A stretch of DNA of 64,000 nt from Pelecanus crispus. Its lineage: Eukaryota > Chordata > Aves > Pelecaniformes > Pelecanidae. The notes under the pieces are model-generated. The model did no database searches, had not been told where the DNA came from, and was given only the letters and a program-made list of their open reading frames with translations. The translations under genes were made by a program, and so were the position numbers. The DNA lies in NCBI RefSeq assembly GCF_030463565.1, contig NC_134643.1, positions 210,976,583 to 211,040,582 of the forward strand, given 5' to 3'. Below, piece by piece: positions 11,579-24,800 of the stretch (its first letter is position 1; the number at the start of each line of letters is the position of its first letter).

Positions 11579-13400
11579 AGACTAATTTGCAAGACCAGTT
11601 TTATTTGTACTTGGCATAACTTGCATAACTTCCCTTCCACTGCAGTGTTCCGATTTTAGCAAAATTCTAAAAATGTTCTGGAAAACAAAAATCTTAAATC
11701 AACTCTGTAGAATTTTCCCTTATCACTACAACAATTTGAGGTATTCTATCACAATCATAGGTCTTGTTTCTGAAAGGTAGTTTATCTCAAATAACAACAA
11801 AAAAAGTGAGTCTCTTCAACACACACACATTCTTCTTTTTGGGAACACAGCATGCTCTGTGACCGTAGACTTGCTGTGAGCTTGCTAAATGCACCAAAGA
11901 GCACACCTTCCAATGGATGATAGCACCAATACTTGACGAATACTTGACTGCTATAAAGTGTGAAAGGAAGAAACTGTTCCTTTTTAAATATAAAATAAAT
12001 ACACTTGTGAAAAAAAAATTGTATTTTAAGCACACTCAGATATTACTGCACAATCTTCATTATTTTCAAAGGTTTTGTTATTCTTTAAAGGTGCTTTTCA
12101 CTTTACGTTTTGTCACTTTTAATTTTTATTGATAACAATCTGCACTTGCTCAAGATGTGCCTCTTTCTCAAGTCTTGAAAAGAGGGTGTTTACAGAGTAG
12201 TAATGTGTGTTTTCTAAGATCTCTTTATATATTTTAGTCTTACAAGTTCCTATACCCTTGAAACTCAATAGCAGAACAGACTCGTTGAAACACTAGTCAG
12301 ACCATTAAGGCATTTCTGATGGTTTTATTTCTTATATTTCCTGATTCATACTTCTGAATGGTCTATGCTTGTGACACAGCTGCACTTTGGTGGTAATAAA
12401 CACTCTACAGTTCTGTCTTTTACTACCAAAAATATAATTCCTATGATATACAGTAGTAGTTACCTATAGTATCTTTCATTTAGATTACAACATTGTGTAG
12501 AAAGAAAGCACATCATACAATGCATACAGACAATAAATATCAAGGAACACATGAGAAGTAATCTCTTTTTCCTCTTTAGGTCACCTGGGAGCCTTTCAAA
12601 ACATCAGAGTTATGACTAGAGTCATGAGAAGGAAAGATTAGTGAATCACTTGGTCAAAATAAGTATCAAACATCCTGCTTAATACACTGTGAACATAATA
12701 TACAGCTCTCACGATTTTTGTGATAATATAACATCATTAAAAATCTACTAGATTTAAGCTGCCAAACTAGCTTGGGATTTACTTAAATCCGTTTTTTGTC
12801 CTATGCTAAAAAAAATAAGCACATCAAAGGCACCTAGGAAGAGAGTGCCTTTCACATTTGTAACATAGATCAGCCTAGATGAGCTCCCAAAGGACTTCTT
12901 GCTCAAATAAAAATATAATTCAGTGCTCTAGTTATAGCTAAACATTAAAAGGGTTTTTTTCATATCACTCATGGAAGGAATCAGAAAGAGCAGAAGCAAG
13001 CAGACAGTTTTGGTAATGTGAAAGGGCTCTAAACTAACAGGTGAACCAAACAAAAGGAGATTTAATCAAGCTGGCTAACAGTACTTTCTACTCACAGAAA
13101 GGCAGCTCGCTGACAGAAATGCAGAATGCATGTCCAAACATGGTGTGAGCTGAGAAATATTCTGCAGTTCTAAATCTGAGGCAGTAGGAGATGATAGATA
13201 CAAGAGGTAACAAGCCTCCACAGCAGAGTTAGGCCAGTTCTGAGGGTTAGGATACAGACAAGTTATTGGTAAGAAATTGAATCAGTTCCTGACCCTGAAA
13301 TGCAAATAAAGATAGTGTGGTAGGTCTGGAGGAGTGTCTTTTATATCTGTTTTTTATGATAGAGTCAGTATCTGTATATTAATAGAATCAGTAAAGACTT

Positions 13401-13971
13401 TGTCCTGGTTTCGGCTGGGATAGAGTTAATTTTCTTCCTAGCAGCAGGCATAGTGCTGTGGTTTGGATTTAGTAGGAGAAGAATGTTGATAACACGCTGA
13501 TGTTTTTAGTTGTTGCTAAGTACTGCTTATGCTAGTCAAGGACTTTTTCAGCTTCCCATGCTCTGCCAGGCACACAAGAAACTGGGAGGGGGCACAGCCA
13601 GAATAGTTGATCCAAACTGACCAAAGGGCTATTCCATACCATATGACGTCTTGCTCAGTATAGAAACTGGGGGGGGGTGGCTGGGGAGCAGCGATCGCTG
13701 CTCGGGAACTGTCTGGGTATCGGTCGGCGGGTGGTGAGCAATTGCATTGTGCATCACTTGCTTCGTGTATCATTATTATTATTATCATTATTATACTGTT
13801 ACTATTAGCATTACTATTTTACTTTATTTCAATTATTAAACTGTTGTTATCTCAGCCCAGGAGTGTTTCTCACTCTTACTCCTCCAATTCTCTCCCCCAT
13901 CCCATCGGGGTAGGGGGAGTGAGCGAGCGGCTGCGTGGTGCTTAGTTGCTGGCTGGGGCTAAACCACGACA
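13401..13971 (+). mobile_element. solo LTR (avian ERV, family A, copy 1)
   Basis: A 571-bp element that starts TGTCCTGG, ends CCACGACA and is flanked by the 5-bp target-site duplication GACTT (13396-13400 and 13972-13976). Internal parts fit an LTR read on the plus strand: a CRE-like TGACGTC at 13644, a TATA-like TATAGAA at 13659-13665, an ATT-rich stretch, a polyadenylation signal ATTAAA at 13835-13840, and a pyrimidine-rich U5. No internal retroviral sequence adjoins it, so it is a recombined solo LTR. It is homologous along its length to the copy at 37908-38483 and, in reverse, to 55903-56590. The 5-bp duplication fits ERVL-like or related classes. The class is inferred. Confidence 0.92.
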
Positions 13972-15663
13972 GACTTCCTGACTAAATACATAAAAAGAGG
14001 AGACTTGAACCCAGAGGCTCTAATATTTGTATTTACACTTGGCAGGATGAAAAGCATCTTTGAAGTTTACAATTAGGATTAAAAAAAACCCCAAACCAAA
14101 CCAAACCAGGAAAATCCCCACAATGTTCTACTAATGTTTCATTTCAGGGTTTCTACGACCCATTACAGTACGTTTTTATTTCCCATAACAAGGAAGACTG
14201 GCCATCAAAACCACCTACTACCTTTCTGGTCTCTACTTTCTGTTTAAGGCAGGTTAAAATATGATGTCTATTTTTCAGACATCTTTGCCCTAACATAGGT
14301 AGTTATCTGAATATCTGTATTTCTCTACCTGTCTACAAAAGAGAGGCTGGAACTAGTAGGAACCAGTAGATCCCTCAGTTTTGAGAAATATGAAAGCTAA
14401 AATCCAGTCTGCTTTATGGAAACATGTTGGATCCAAAAGGGAAGGTTGCAACGTGATCTCTACATGTGCCTAAGGGAATTGAAAGCAGAGTTTCCACCAG
14501 TAAAACTTGTTTCCTCTCACAATGATGTTTTACCAAGAAAGCCTAGTATGACAGAACAGTTTTTCTGGACAAGTCACCCTCTAAATCCTCACAGAGCTTG
14601 TACACTTATCCAAATTTCCTGCATTTTTATTCTTCAGTGAATCAGAGTTGAATGTATAAAGGAAGATGAGACAATTATCTGAAAAGTATCAGGTAAAGCT
14701 ATTCTGCTTTTAGATAGGATTCAATTTTAAAAATGTATGTGCACTTGTACCAAATTTTTTTAAGACACCTTTCTATTAGAAGAAGAACTAAAATGGGAAA
14801 CTTTCCAAAGAGAAGACAAAAGACCAAGTTTAAAGGATAAACAATAGAGTAGAACAGAGAAAAAGACTTTCTTCCGAAGTTAACCTGGAGATGTGGCCAA
14901 TGTTTTCTCTGCTTTCCTTCTCCCTCCCTCAAACCACCAATGAAAAATATCAAGCAAGTGAAATATAGTCTTAATTTAAATACTACTTTAAAATCAATAT
15001 AAAATTTATTACAGATCTCAGAGCAAAGACATCTATTTTGTTTTCTAAGCAAACCAAGCATGAGCTGACTCTGTAATTGCAGTTAAAAATTAGACACTTT
15101 CAGTTCTCAAGTTGAGACTTCATCATTCTTCAGTAATGCTGCTTCCTCCTGGATTTTGGGTTTCCTGCTTCGTTTGGGATTTTGTCTAACTGCACATCAA
15201 AGCTATGGCAGCATCTCAACATGATACATCATGAATCAGTGAAATCAAACTTGAGTATCCTGCACTAAAAACAAGACTCCAGGGGGGGTCTCATATCACA
15301 GACCAAAAGCATTATTATATCCCTCTGTTAATCACTTAACAACTGGGTGAAAACCCCTTTTGTTTGTCTAAGGAATTGTTTACCTATCTTGGGTATTTAT
15401 GTGCACATTCTTACTGGATTTCAGTATAGTTTAATAAAATGTCTTTTCAGTAACTTCTAGATAACAACCATGATGGTAGTCTAACTGAATTCATAATTCC
15501 ACATGAAGTTTATGAAGCTCCTATTATTTACTACCAGTACAAAGAAATATGATTACAAGTAAACAGACTGAACAAGTAAACAAGTAACAGACTGAAACAT
15601 CTATCCTGATTTTTATATTCAAGTAAAACACTGAATTTCAATTACAGCAGGTAAGTTTTATCA
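13972..15663. other. intergenic, 3' of DYNC2H1
   Basis: AT-rich, with a CCAAA-rich patch at 14088-14109. No exon or mobile element is recognised. Minus-strand ORF 14699-15061 (120 codons) is hydrophobic-rich by base composition and has no splice or coding context. Confidence 0.5.
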
Positions 15664-15675
15664 TTTTATTTTATT
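15664..15675 (-). terminator. DYNC2H1: candidate polyadenylation signals of DYNC2H1
   Basis: On the minus strand two overlapping AATAAA hexamers (AATAAAATAAAA) lie about 395 nt after the stop codon. An ATTAAA variant lies closer to the stop at 15998-16003. Which one is used cannot be decided from sequence; the canonical pair is preferred here. Confidence 0.4.
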
Positions 15676-16066
15676 AAATAATGGAGGCATAACAGTTCAA
15701 AAAGGATAATGAAAAAACCTGATCAAAAAAACCCCACTGACTTTGAATTTATATTCAGTATTTATGGGCAAAACATAAGAGATCTTAGCAAGTCTGAGAA
15801 AAGCACATTACAATCCAGAGAAATAACCCAAATTAACGGTTTGCTGAATAGTGCCATGTTAACTTTTACAATATCCCACAAAGATGCAATGAAGTTATAT
15901 TCAAGTAGAATAAATTTTATATATCTTAAAAAAATAAACAGAGGAATTTATAAACCTTTGCTTTAAAAATGTGTAAGCAATAAATCTAAAGTTTTCTTTT
16001 AATAAGAAACAACTGAGATGTTTAAAAGATTCTTAACTTCAAGAGTTAATTTAACGCAGTTTCAGA
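15676..16066 (-). other. DYNC2H1: probable 3' UTR of DYNC2H1
   Basis: Sequence between the DYNC2H1 stop codon and the candidate AATAAA signals. It is AT-rich with no repeat element recognised. The 3' limit depends on which polyadenylation site is used. Confidence 0.5.
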
Positions 16067-16225
16067 TTACTGATTTTTTAAAAATAAAGCAGCGCCACAC
16101 TGAATCCACTGGTCTTGGTTTCCACCACAAGGTACCTCAATATTTGTCACCACACGGTCTCTCTCCACGCTAGCGTAGACTGGTAAAGATATGCATTCCT
16201 CTGGAGAATATGGACCATACGCATC
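16067..16225 (-). CDS. DYNC2H1: DYNC2H1 last coding exon (C-terminal 52 residues and stop)
   Basis: This exon encodes the extreme C-terminus of the cytoplasmic dynein 2 heavy chain, the motor that carries intraflagellar transport trains back from the ciliary tip. The acceptor is TTGTTCACAG followed by the codon for Asp. The exon reads DAYGPYSPEECISLPVYASV, then a VTNIEVPCGGNQDQWIQCGA block, and ends AALFLKNQ with TAA at 16069-16067. LPVY plus a final hydrophobic ALFL strand is the ending expected of a dynein C-terminal domain, and the wording matches my knowledge of vertebrate DYNC2H1, not DYNC1H1. Phase 0 joins it to exon 21102-20986. The frame is intact with no odd residue. Confidence 0.96.
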   Translation of the reverse strand, partial: DAYGPYSPEECISLPVYASVERDRVVTNIEVPCGGNQDQWIQCGAALFLKNQ

Positions 16226-16308
16226 CTGTGAACAAGCAAGCACTTAGTTATCACTTAAACAGACAACAAAACATGAGAACGGAATACTCTCCAATGATAC
16301 GGTATCTA

Positions 16309-16343
16309 AAGCTGGATCCTAAACTGGATCTAAAACTGGATCC
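16309..16343. repeat. short tandem repeat, about 13 bp x 3
   Basis: Three successive imperfect copies of AAACTGGATCCT. No function is apparent. Confidence 0.85.
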
Positions 16344-16559
16344 TGCAGCCTTGGACAGGCAACTCTTGGTCCAGGCTACAAAGGAGTAGGATTACTAACA
16401 AAGGAGAGACTTCAGAAAATTCGCTAGACTACTCCATAACTAAGCCTCTACTTTTTCTCTCCAGTTTGTTAAACTGAAAAGACAAGAAAGTATGTAATAG
16501 GAGTGATTCTATGAACTACATATCGAAATCTTCATGCACCTAAAAACCCCCAAAATTAC

Positions 16560-16830
16560 ATGTCAACAGCTTCTGCAAACCAGGGGCAAGGGAAGTGTTG
16601 AGCAGTTCCCAGAGGGAAGAAGGCCCCTCGGGAGCACCAGCGCCGCACTGCCGGGAGCTGCTAACCCGGGCAGGCTGGCATCCTGGGGCAGGCAGTGCTC
16701 TCGGCGAGCCCTGCTGCCTCACCTCCTCCCTCCCTGCAGCGTAACCCTGCTGCTCCTCCCATAGTGCAGCCCCAGTTGTGATCTGCATCCCAGATGCTTG
16801 AGGGGGATACTTCAGGAACTGCACCAAAAA
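16560..16830. other. GC-rich island of unknown origin in the last DYNC2H1 intron
   Basis: A sharply bounded GC-rich stretch with several CpGs (for example CACCAGCGCCGCACTGCCGG near 16637) inside AT-rich intron DNA, about 340 bp from the last exon. It gives ORFs in both directions (plus 16534-16764, minus 16845-16540), as GC-rich sequence often does. Neither has a recognisable domain. It could be a fragment of an LTR or another repeat, or a regulatory element. I cannot tell which. Confidence 0.5.
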
Positions 16831-19800
16831 AATCTTACTCCACACTTCCCAGGCTACTTTATGGATTTAAACAATCATTTCTAACATCAGTGAATCTAAA
16901 TATAAAAATTGTTCTCTGATACAGAGAGAGCTACTATACCTTACATTAGAGCCTCACAGGGCCCCTACTTAATGCAGGATATTAAGAGGAACCCAGAAGC
17001 ATTAACCACCATTTAGTTAGATGAGGACTTAAAACAAACAAACAAAAAGCCTAAATTCCCTAGTCCTTTCCACATACTTCTAGCACTTCAAGACAGGCAA
17101 ACATATGTAAAAAGTTACATTATTAGTAAGAAAAAAAGCAGGTTTGATGACTTTTTGATGTTGTTTTTAAAAATGCCTTTCATACTAATATTGACCACAG
17201 TCACAGTTCTTTGGCACTTCTGGAGAACAGGCCATTTCCATTAAGTGCTTAAATAGGAAATTATCAAGTTAACTTTAAACATTCAGATTTGAATTGAGTG
17301 CTTTCAACTTCCAGATGAATTAATTTATAATTTGTATTCTCCTACACATGTACTTTCCTACTGCACAGCATTAGCAGTACTACTATTACAAAGTTTACAA
17401 TTATATTGCAAACACTGCTTAGGGAAGGACCTTGGCTGTACCCATGGCTTTACCTCTCAGTCTGTACCCTGATGAGCAAGCAATGCTCTACTCTGAGAAC
17501 AGTAACAGCTCCTCTCCACTTTCTACACTTACTACAAACGCTGGGCGCCTTGGGCATAGTCTCCTCCTAGGGCTTTGGACAGGGCATTGTCCCTATGCAT
17601 GACTATAGAACTGAGCTCAAAGACTCAGTCTGGACTTCCTACAGCATGCAATTTTTGTTTCAACCCATTATGTATTTATTTAGTGTAAATAATTCAGGGT
17701 TTGATTCAATTGATATATATTAAGCATGTTTTGCTTCACACTCAAAATCTCCCTTCCTGCCAACAGGAAAATGTCAGATTTTCAAGAATCAAATAACAAA
17801 GCAGCACACTTGTTAGAAAGGAATTTGAAACAAAAATGAGGGTCTTTTTAATGCAAATCACATCAAATGTGAGTTAGTGAAGCTCCAATATTAGAAAATA
17901 ACTAAAAACAGGAAAAAGGAAATATGCAAACAAGAACTGTTTCAAGCACTTTGCCTTGCACGTCAAGTGTAAGCCATTTCTGAAGAATTTTCTTGTTTCT
18001 TTTGAAAATCAACTTCCCATGTCTTTTGAACATCAGTGTTTAAATCCTCACAGAAGGTCTGTGCACTGTAAGAGTTGTATAGAATAACTTAATAATCAGA
18101 AGTTTGTCAAAAGAACTCAGCTGTTCTCAGAAGGATCATTCCACATTTATCCCTTGGTTAACACCACTGAAGAAGACAAAACGCTGGCCAGTCTGAGAGT
18201 AAAATGTTACTCAGAAAATTTAAGTTTTGCCAAAGCTGGGAGGCCAAAAGTTGGCCAGTTTGCCTTCAAAGACCTCTTTTTACACCTTTCAGGTCAAAAT
18301 AGCTGTTCTTGCACCTTTCTCAATCCCACTGATGTTTTAAGGACTCACATTATCTGAGGGTTAAAACCATTCTGTGAAAGTCTTTTTGAACCACAAATCC
18401 TTATGTCCTTGGCTTATGCACAGTCAAAAACTTCTCTTTATCTAGACTGCCTCACACACACTTCTATTCCCCTTAGCGACACCCTTCACAGCTTGGGATC
18501 TATCAGTGAATTAAAACTGGAAAGGACCTTCACAGCTGAATGAGAATAAGCATCATGTTAGTAGCAAAAAATACTCCATTTTGAGCACTGCAACATTTTG
18601 AGGGGGTTGTCTCAGATAAATCCTGTAGGCTACTTTTTTTTCCCCCAAAGAGTTCACTTTATTTTAGGTTGGTTGAAAATGAACTCAAAGCATTGCATTA
18701 TAAATATACAGATTTTTTGCTCACTAGATTTCATAAGAGATATTTATGGGGAAAAGAAAACAAATTCAAAACCTAAGAATGCTAAGAGAATATGTTCTAC
18801 TTCATGCACTCTTCTCCTAAGGAGAGGATAATGAAATAAGGGGAAGTGCATAATGTCCCGATTCTGCCTTGGTTTCTGAGCACAGTGTTTGACTGTGGTC
18901 AATTTTTACAGTGAAGCCCATAGCAAAACAACTTAAGGGCAGACCAATTCAGAAATGCTCTCTTAGAGATACTTTATATTTAAAATCGGGGCAGTTGACA
19001 AGTTTTGGCCTGTGTTTTAAAAGAATTACATTTTTTTCCAATGCAAAGACTTCAGTTGCTATTCATTTCAAATATGAACTACACTGGAAGTTTAATTTGC
19101 TGATTATTGAACTACCTCACTTCTGTTTTATATATAAAGCTCTCTGCTGATGTCACATATAACTTCTGGATCTTACCTTTGAAGTTTAAAGAATATAGAC
19201 TGCTATTCAGAAAAACACTTAGGACTGTTTTACCTCTAACACAAGATGAATGTTTTTCAGAATATAAAGAGGGTTACTTGCAATCCTCATTTTCAGGGTG
19301 CATATGATAAACATTGGGTGTTACCATGTAAAACCATGTATATTCCCATCCTCCTCCACCCACCACTGAGTCTACATATTAAGATGTCTGGCAATTCCTT
19401 ATTTATCTCATGCACCACCTTTCAAGCAAATTAGAAATCTGTTTCTTTCTCTGAACAAAACAAACCTTGTAAACTACTAAAGAACTGAAAAATCTTTCAC
19501 TGGTCAAGTTTGTAATAGGTTTTGTGGTGTTCTGGGTCATTTTTTAATTTTCAGTATTTTCTTTTCCATCAAAGCTGGGAGCAGTCGTGCAGATGGTGCT
19601 AGTATTTACTTGTGTGTTCAAAGTCTAAATCTCGACCATTACACTTCTAATGCTGTACTACAATATAAAGCTATACTTCCAGTGCTGGAAGTAACAATGA
19701 GGGGAAAAAAAAAGAAGTTGGGATACAGTAGTGTGTTAGCAATGGAGTTCCTTGCACAATATCTATCACAATATAGCACACATTTCATGATTCCCATAAT

Positions 19801-20985
19801 TTGTGATAATTAATAAACTCAGTTCTAAATGAAATTCAACTACTTGGGTCCAGTGAACTTTTTTCTTTAACATTCTTCTAACCAAACCTAGCCTTCTCAA
19901 GACAGAACTCTGCAGAGTTCTCTAGGTAACCACATAACAAACTCCTCCAGTTAATAAATTCATTTGCTTGATGAATTACTGTCTACAGGACAGGATAAAA
20001 GGTGACATTATTTTTCATTTTTTATATACTGCTAATTTTATTTATTGTAATAAAGAAGTGGAAAAAACCTGCATTCACCCCTATTTTTCACTGTCTACAT
20101 TTACACTTGATTTTTGGTGTAAAAGTCTTAATATATTTTCTTTCAGATCTGTATGTGGGATTCTTCTCACCTGTCTGTCCCAGAGTTAGCGGTCTAAGCT
20201 GTCTCTAGAGTCACATCTAGACAGAGATTTATCCTAGTTACCTCGTGATGGGACGGACTTCCTTTTACTGAGACCAAAGAAGGAGCTAAGGCAACAAAGT
20301 CATAGAGGGCAATTAACTTTTAGCCAGCTAAATATAGATGAGATGAGTTCTACAATAAGCTTTCTTTTAGTTATAAGACTGAAAGTATATGAATTTGTAA
20401 TTTCTACACATCCTTGAATAAGTTCTGTGTAACTTTTTGCTTTATTTATCAGAGATTGCTATTGTAATTGGAGAGCAGAAGCAGTAATAATTTTTACTGT
20501 TTGGTTTACTTCACTTTCATCTTACATAGTTCTGCAAGCATTGGCATTTTTTCAAATTAGTGTAAGTAGGGGAAAGGCTTTATATGCTTACAGATCACAT
20601 CATGTTCTCTATGTTTTTATTGCTGTTGCATTTTAATTTAATGTTTTAAAACGCAAAGAAAATATATTCTAGGAATGAACTCCCAAACTCATGCATAAAT
20701 ACACTTTTGAAAATACGTTAATTTTTTTAAAAAGACAAGGGAAAAAAGGTATGACTGAAATAAAGCCCTTTTCTTAATCTAAACAATAGAAACTAAAAAA
20801 TATTGACAAAATTATAATAAGTTCTTGTTTGATATCAAAGTAACTGCTTTTCCTATTAAAGACAGGGATTTTTGTTTTGAAATGAGGGGAAAAACAGGTC
20901 AGCAACATCATACTGAAATGCTACCACACAGAAAAAAAAGCAAATTATGGGTCTTGAAAGTTTAGGGCTTTTAATAATTTAGTAC

Positions 20986-21102
20986 CTGTGGAATCCAGGC
21001 CATGTAACAAGGGAGAACAGATGACACACTGGGAGAATCATGCAGATTTTCTGAAAGTCGATTTCCATCAAAACTGCAACCTTCCAGTTGTAAGCCACTG
21101 AT
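20986..21102 (-). CDS. DYNC2H1: DYNC2H1 internal exon (39 codons)
   Basis: Part of the dynein heavy chain C-terminal domain. The acceptor is TTTCCATGGCAG and the donor CCACAG|GTACTA. It reads ISGLQLEGCSFDGNRLSE and ends VLPCYMAWIPQ. In dyneins this is the strand-rich segment after the small helical part (GLxLxGxxFDG pattern), leading to a short Pro-rich turn and the final strands. It is phase 0 at both ends, so it joins cleanly with residues VK of the exon at 30472 and DAY of the last exon. The donor departs from the GTAAGT consensus from +4 onward, but vertebrate introns tolerate this. Confidence 0.96.
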
Positions 21103-21875
21103 CTGCCATGGAAATATAAAATATTCAAACATATATAACAGACTTGAAATGTTAGTAATGATTACACTGTGCTTTAATAAATGATGATCCTTTATACTGT
21201 AACCAAATTTTTATATAACAGGAAACTAATTATTGTAATGTTCTGTGTGAGAATAGGAAATATGATTTAAAAGCAAGATCTGGACCATGCTTTGGCGTGA
21301 ACTTCCTCTGATTTGGATTCACATTCTTTGAAATGTTAGAGAAAAATACCTGTAGATGTCATCATTAATGAAACTGCCTGGCATTAGATTAATGGAAATA
21401 TGATAGCAACAGCCAAGTACACAATCATTACAATGTCAAGAAGAAGAGAAGAACAATCACTGAAATAAGCATGACTTCTTGCTTGGAAGTCTGAGCACAA
21501 CTTTCAAAGAATGGAATGCACAATTACACAGCTTCTGCAGAGGCAAACAAAGTATATTGAAATAATATGAGAGAACATTTTATTTAACATAACTCAAGAT
21601 TTCTTAGATAAACTATTGTTTGGAAAAATTAAATAAGAATCCCATATACTTCTATAAGTAACTATGCAATGCTTTATATGTAATATGTTTTAAGTGCTTT
21701 CTTTTAATTGGTAAGTACTTTCAGTCTCTGAACTAAACATTCTCTTTTTTTCTTCACTGAAGTCCTGCATAAATTAATGATAATGATATCTATTATGTAT
21801 TACTTCCAAATAAAATTTTCAGTATCTGTTGATAATTTTATTTTTCCAGTACAAATAATAATAGTTTGCCAGTAT

Positions 21876-21898
21876 AAATAATAATAATAATAATAATA
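21876..21898. repeat. (AAT)n microsatellite
   Basis: About seven perfect AAT units, with looser AAT units just upstream at 21853-21863. Confidence 0.9.
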
Positions 21899-24800
21899 GT
21901 CCGTTCGGCCTGCTGAAGTAAGAACTTCAATTTTAGCAATAGTAAAACTTAACTCAGTAGTAACTTTCATGCAGCTTTTCAAAAGGCTAAATCTTGAGCT
22001 GGAGCAGATGTCTAACAGAAGCTACAATCTGAAAATCATCTGTCTGTTATACTCTCATACTAAAGCCCTGAATTAAATACATAATACTGAGGTAGGCTTT
22101 CACCAAATACAAGGTTCATAAAGTAGTGCTAGAACTAGGAAATACAATGCTGTTGGAAACTGGATGAGTGACCACATAACCAAAATGAAGAAAAGTATAA
22201 TTTTCTAATACATTCGCTCTTGCAAGAAATTTTAAAAAGTGTATTAAATTTCAAAAAGTGGTTAAAGTATGATGTTACAATGAAGATCGGTATCATAGAA
22301 GACGTAACGGAAATAATTTGCTTAGGTAATTACAGTATTCTAAAATTATTTATTTGACAAGAAAAGTTGCAATTAAACAGTAACACAATAGGGGTTACTG
22401 TCATGCTTGAAAAGCAATGCTTTCCTCCCAGGTGTTGGGGTTTTTTTGTTAATACTCTACTAACTGTATACTAGCTAAGATTATATTTTGCATTTTTAAT
22501 AACTAATTATTCTTCTGATTGTAGACAGGACATGCAGTCTTCAAAAATTTGCTTCTTTAAAGTCCTATTTCTGTTCTAACTCTGAGCTGAGGATTCTTCC
22601 TTACAATGCGCAAGATGCATATATAAATATTCTAACATGAAAAAAAGGTTATAAAAGATTGCATTTAAAAAAACTATAGAAAAAAGCTGTGTTTCACCTT
22701 AGATAGACAGTGACCAGAGAAGTGGAAACATTCTGTGAAGCAATCTGTGCTTCATACAGACTAGGACTCACAGTAAAGCCTCCAAAACTGTGGATAACCT
22801 GAACCAAAACAACAAATGGAAAGCTCAGAGTAGTATGACTTTTTCTCTAACTTTAACTTCCACAAATCATTATAACAAGGCCTCAGTGAAATTAACTGAA
22901 TCTTTCAGACTTTCTATTCAGAACTGCAAAAACTTTTTTTCTCCTTCAACCTCTTGCCAAAAGATTAAGGTCTTTTCTTCATTATGAAAGTGTGACACTC
23001 CTCTCCCTTCTCCTGCCAAGTTTATTGTGATCTTTCCTTTGAATCTTCCCTAAGATTTTCAGGTCTGGTGCTTTCAAGGTACAGTGTTAACATTTGATAT
23101 TTTGTACCATTTCTTTTCAAACTCAAAATCTCTCCACACAGAGAGATTTTGGAAAAAGCTGGCTTTATCTAGTAAAAGAGAAGTTTGGGTGTCAATAATC
23201 TTTAATGATAGCCAATATACATTCCAGTGCCACTTCTTCTGTCTTGCAAGAAAAAAGAATATGAAGAAATATATCATAAAAAGAACAAAGACTGACTAAT
23301 GACTACACTGAGGCTTTCCCAGACTCCTTCCTACTGCTCTCTGTTGTTAACATTGATACTTAAGGCCTCACTTTAATATATGCACAGGTCCTAGATTACA
23401 CTTTATCTCACTACACTTCTGACTGAGTGCTTTCAAAGCTCTTATTTATCCCTATCACACAAACACTAGAAAGATTCATCTCATATGTTCTTCTTTCCGT
23501 CCTTCCTGCACTCTGCAGGGAATTTTGTTATGGAGTTTAGTTTGATAAATATGTGAGTTTGGCAAAGTTATTGAGGGAAGACTGGTCTGATGAAGAGGTT
23601 TTAAAATTTATTCTTAGGGTGTTCAAAGGTCTGGCCATCCTGAACATCTCTAAAAGAAGTTTCTATAGAAGTAGGTCACCTATTGAAAAATCTCTTTCTA
23701 CTGCACACACATTTCGTCTTTTGATATTGGCAGTTCCTTTGACATTATAGTGATGTAAAATAACATCATTTGATCTCCTGGAAAACTTCAGCCAATCACA
23801 GAAACTCCTTTGAAGATGAAGACCAAAATTTTGGCTTTGATTCAATATTAAGAGACACTGGAAAAAAAAAAAAAAAACCCACTGGAACAAAGTCCTTTCA
23901 GATGCTGTTTGGCTGAGTACTCCCATAGCCATGTTCTTATTTCTATGATAAATGGTATAGAGAAATGAAAACTACCATGAAGGACACGGATTTCACAGTA
24001 TCTATAATTAGCATGCATAGTATTTTTGCAACTCAGCTCAGACTAATGGCTGGAGTTGACCATAATTTTTAAAATTTTGATTCTTACAAAATATTTGGCA
24101 TTTTGCAACTATCGGTACTAGTTTAGTTCCAAAAAAGTTATTGTTACATACTACAGATTATGTTTCTTTAAAATACATTTGTAGAATATGTGCTGATACA
24201 ATGATCCAAAGCATCTCTGTTTCCAAAATTTCAAATTCTCTGCAATTAATTTTTCCTTACTATTTAATGCCATAATTTCCCATTAAATGATACAAACTAC
24301 AGCAGACTTCAGGAAGTCATAATTTCACTTCATTACCTCTACAGGTCCATCATTAATTTCTTATATTTCAGGACGGAGGTATACTGTAAAAAAAGACTTC
24401 TCAGGATGCCTTATAATAGTATTTCTGTCAAGTATTTCTGTCAATTGCTAAGAACATAGTTTTGATATTAATGCTGATATTATGTATTTGAATATTATAG
24501 TTTTGCAATAAATCTTTGTTTTTCACTATTTATATTAAGTTCTACCAAAGCTTATAGCACTTACTACCCAAAAAGTCTCTTACCATGTTTCTTCCTTTCT
24601 TCCATTCTTTTCTACAATAACAGAAAATGAAATGCCAAAAGGAGTGACTACCTTCTCTTGTAAAACAGCACAATCAGTGCACAAAGCAAACAGTATTTGC
24701 ATATCAATATGTGATTATATTGCAATAGCCATACATTTTCAGTACCTTTTGTTAAAGCAATCCGAAGTGATATTACAGTGTAATTTTATACAGATTGATT

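Larger units (their letters stand above)
9546..13400. other. intergenic, AT-rich
   Basis: No gene recognised. It holds a CTCF-like motif (9875-9888), an A-rich patch (10630-10670) and a 21-base G run (11558-11578). ORFs up to about 113 codons (10980-11321, minus) lack domains and splice context. Confidence 0.55.
16226..20985 (-). other. DYNC2H1: DYNC2H1 last intron
   Basis: 4.76-kb GT-AG intron. The donor is a weak GTACTA. It contains a three-copy GGATCC-type tandem repeat (16309-16343) and a small GC-rich island (about 16560-16830). The rest is AT-rich with no element recognised. Confidence 0.85.

Noticed and set aside
13766..13860. ATT-rich repeat taken at first as a separate microsatellite
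   Set aside because: It is part of the solo LTR and recurs at the same place in the copy at 37908-38483.
18512..18540. AAAACTGGAAAGGACCTT, resembling the CR1 tail
   Set aside because: Only about 18 bases match and the neighbouring sequence shows no CR1 block.
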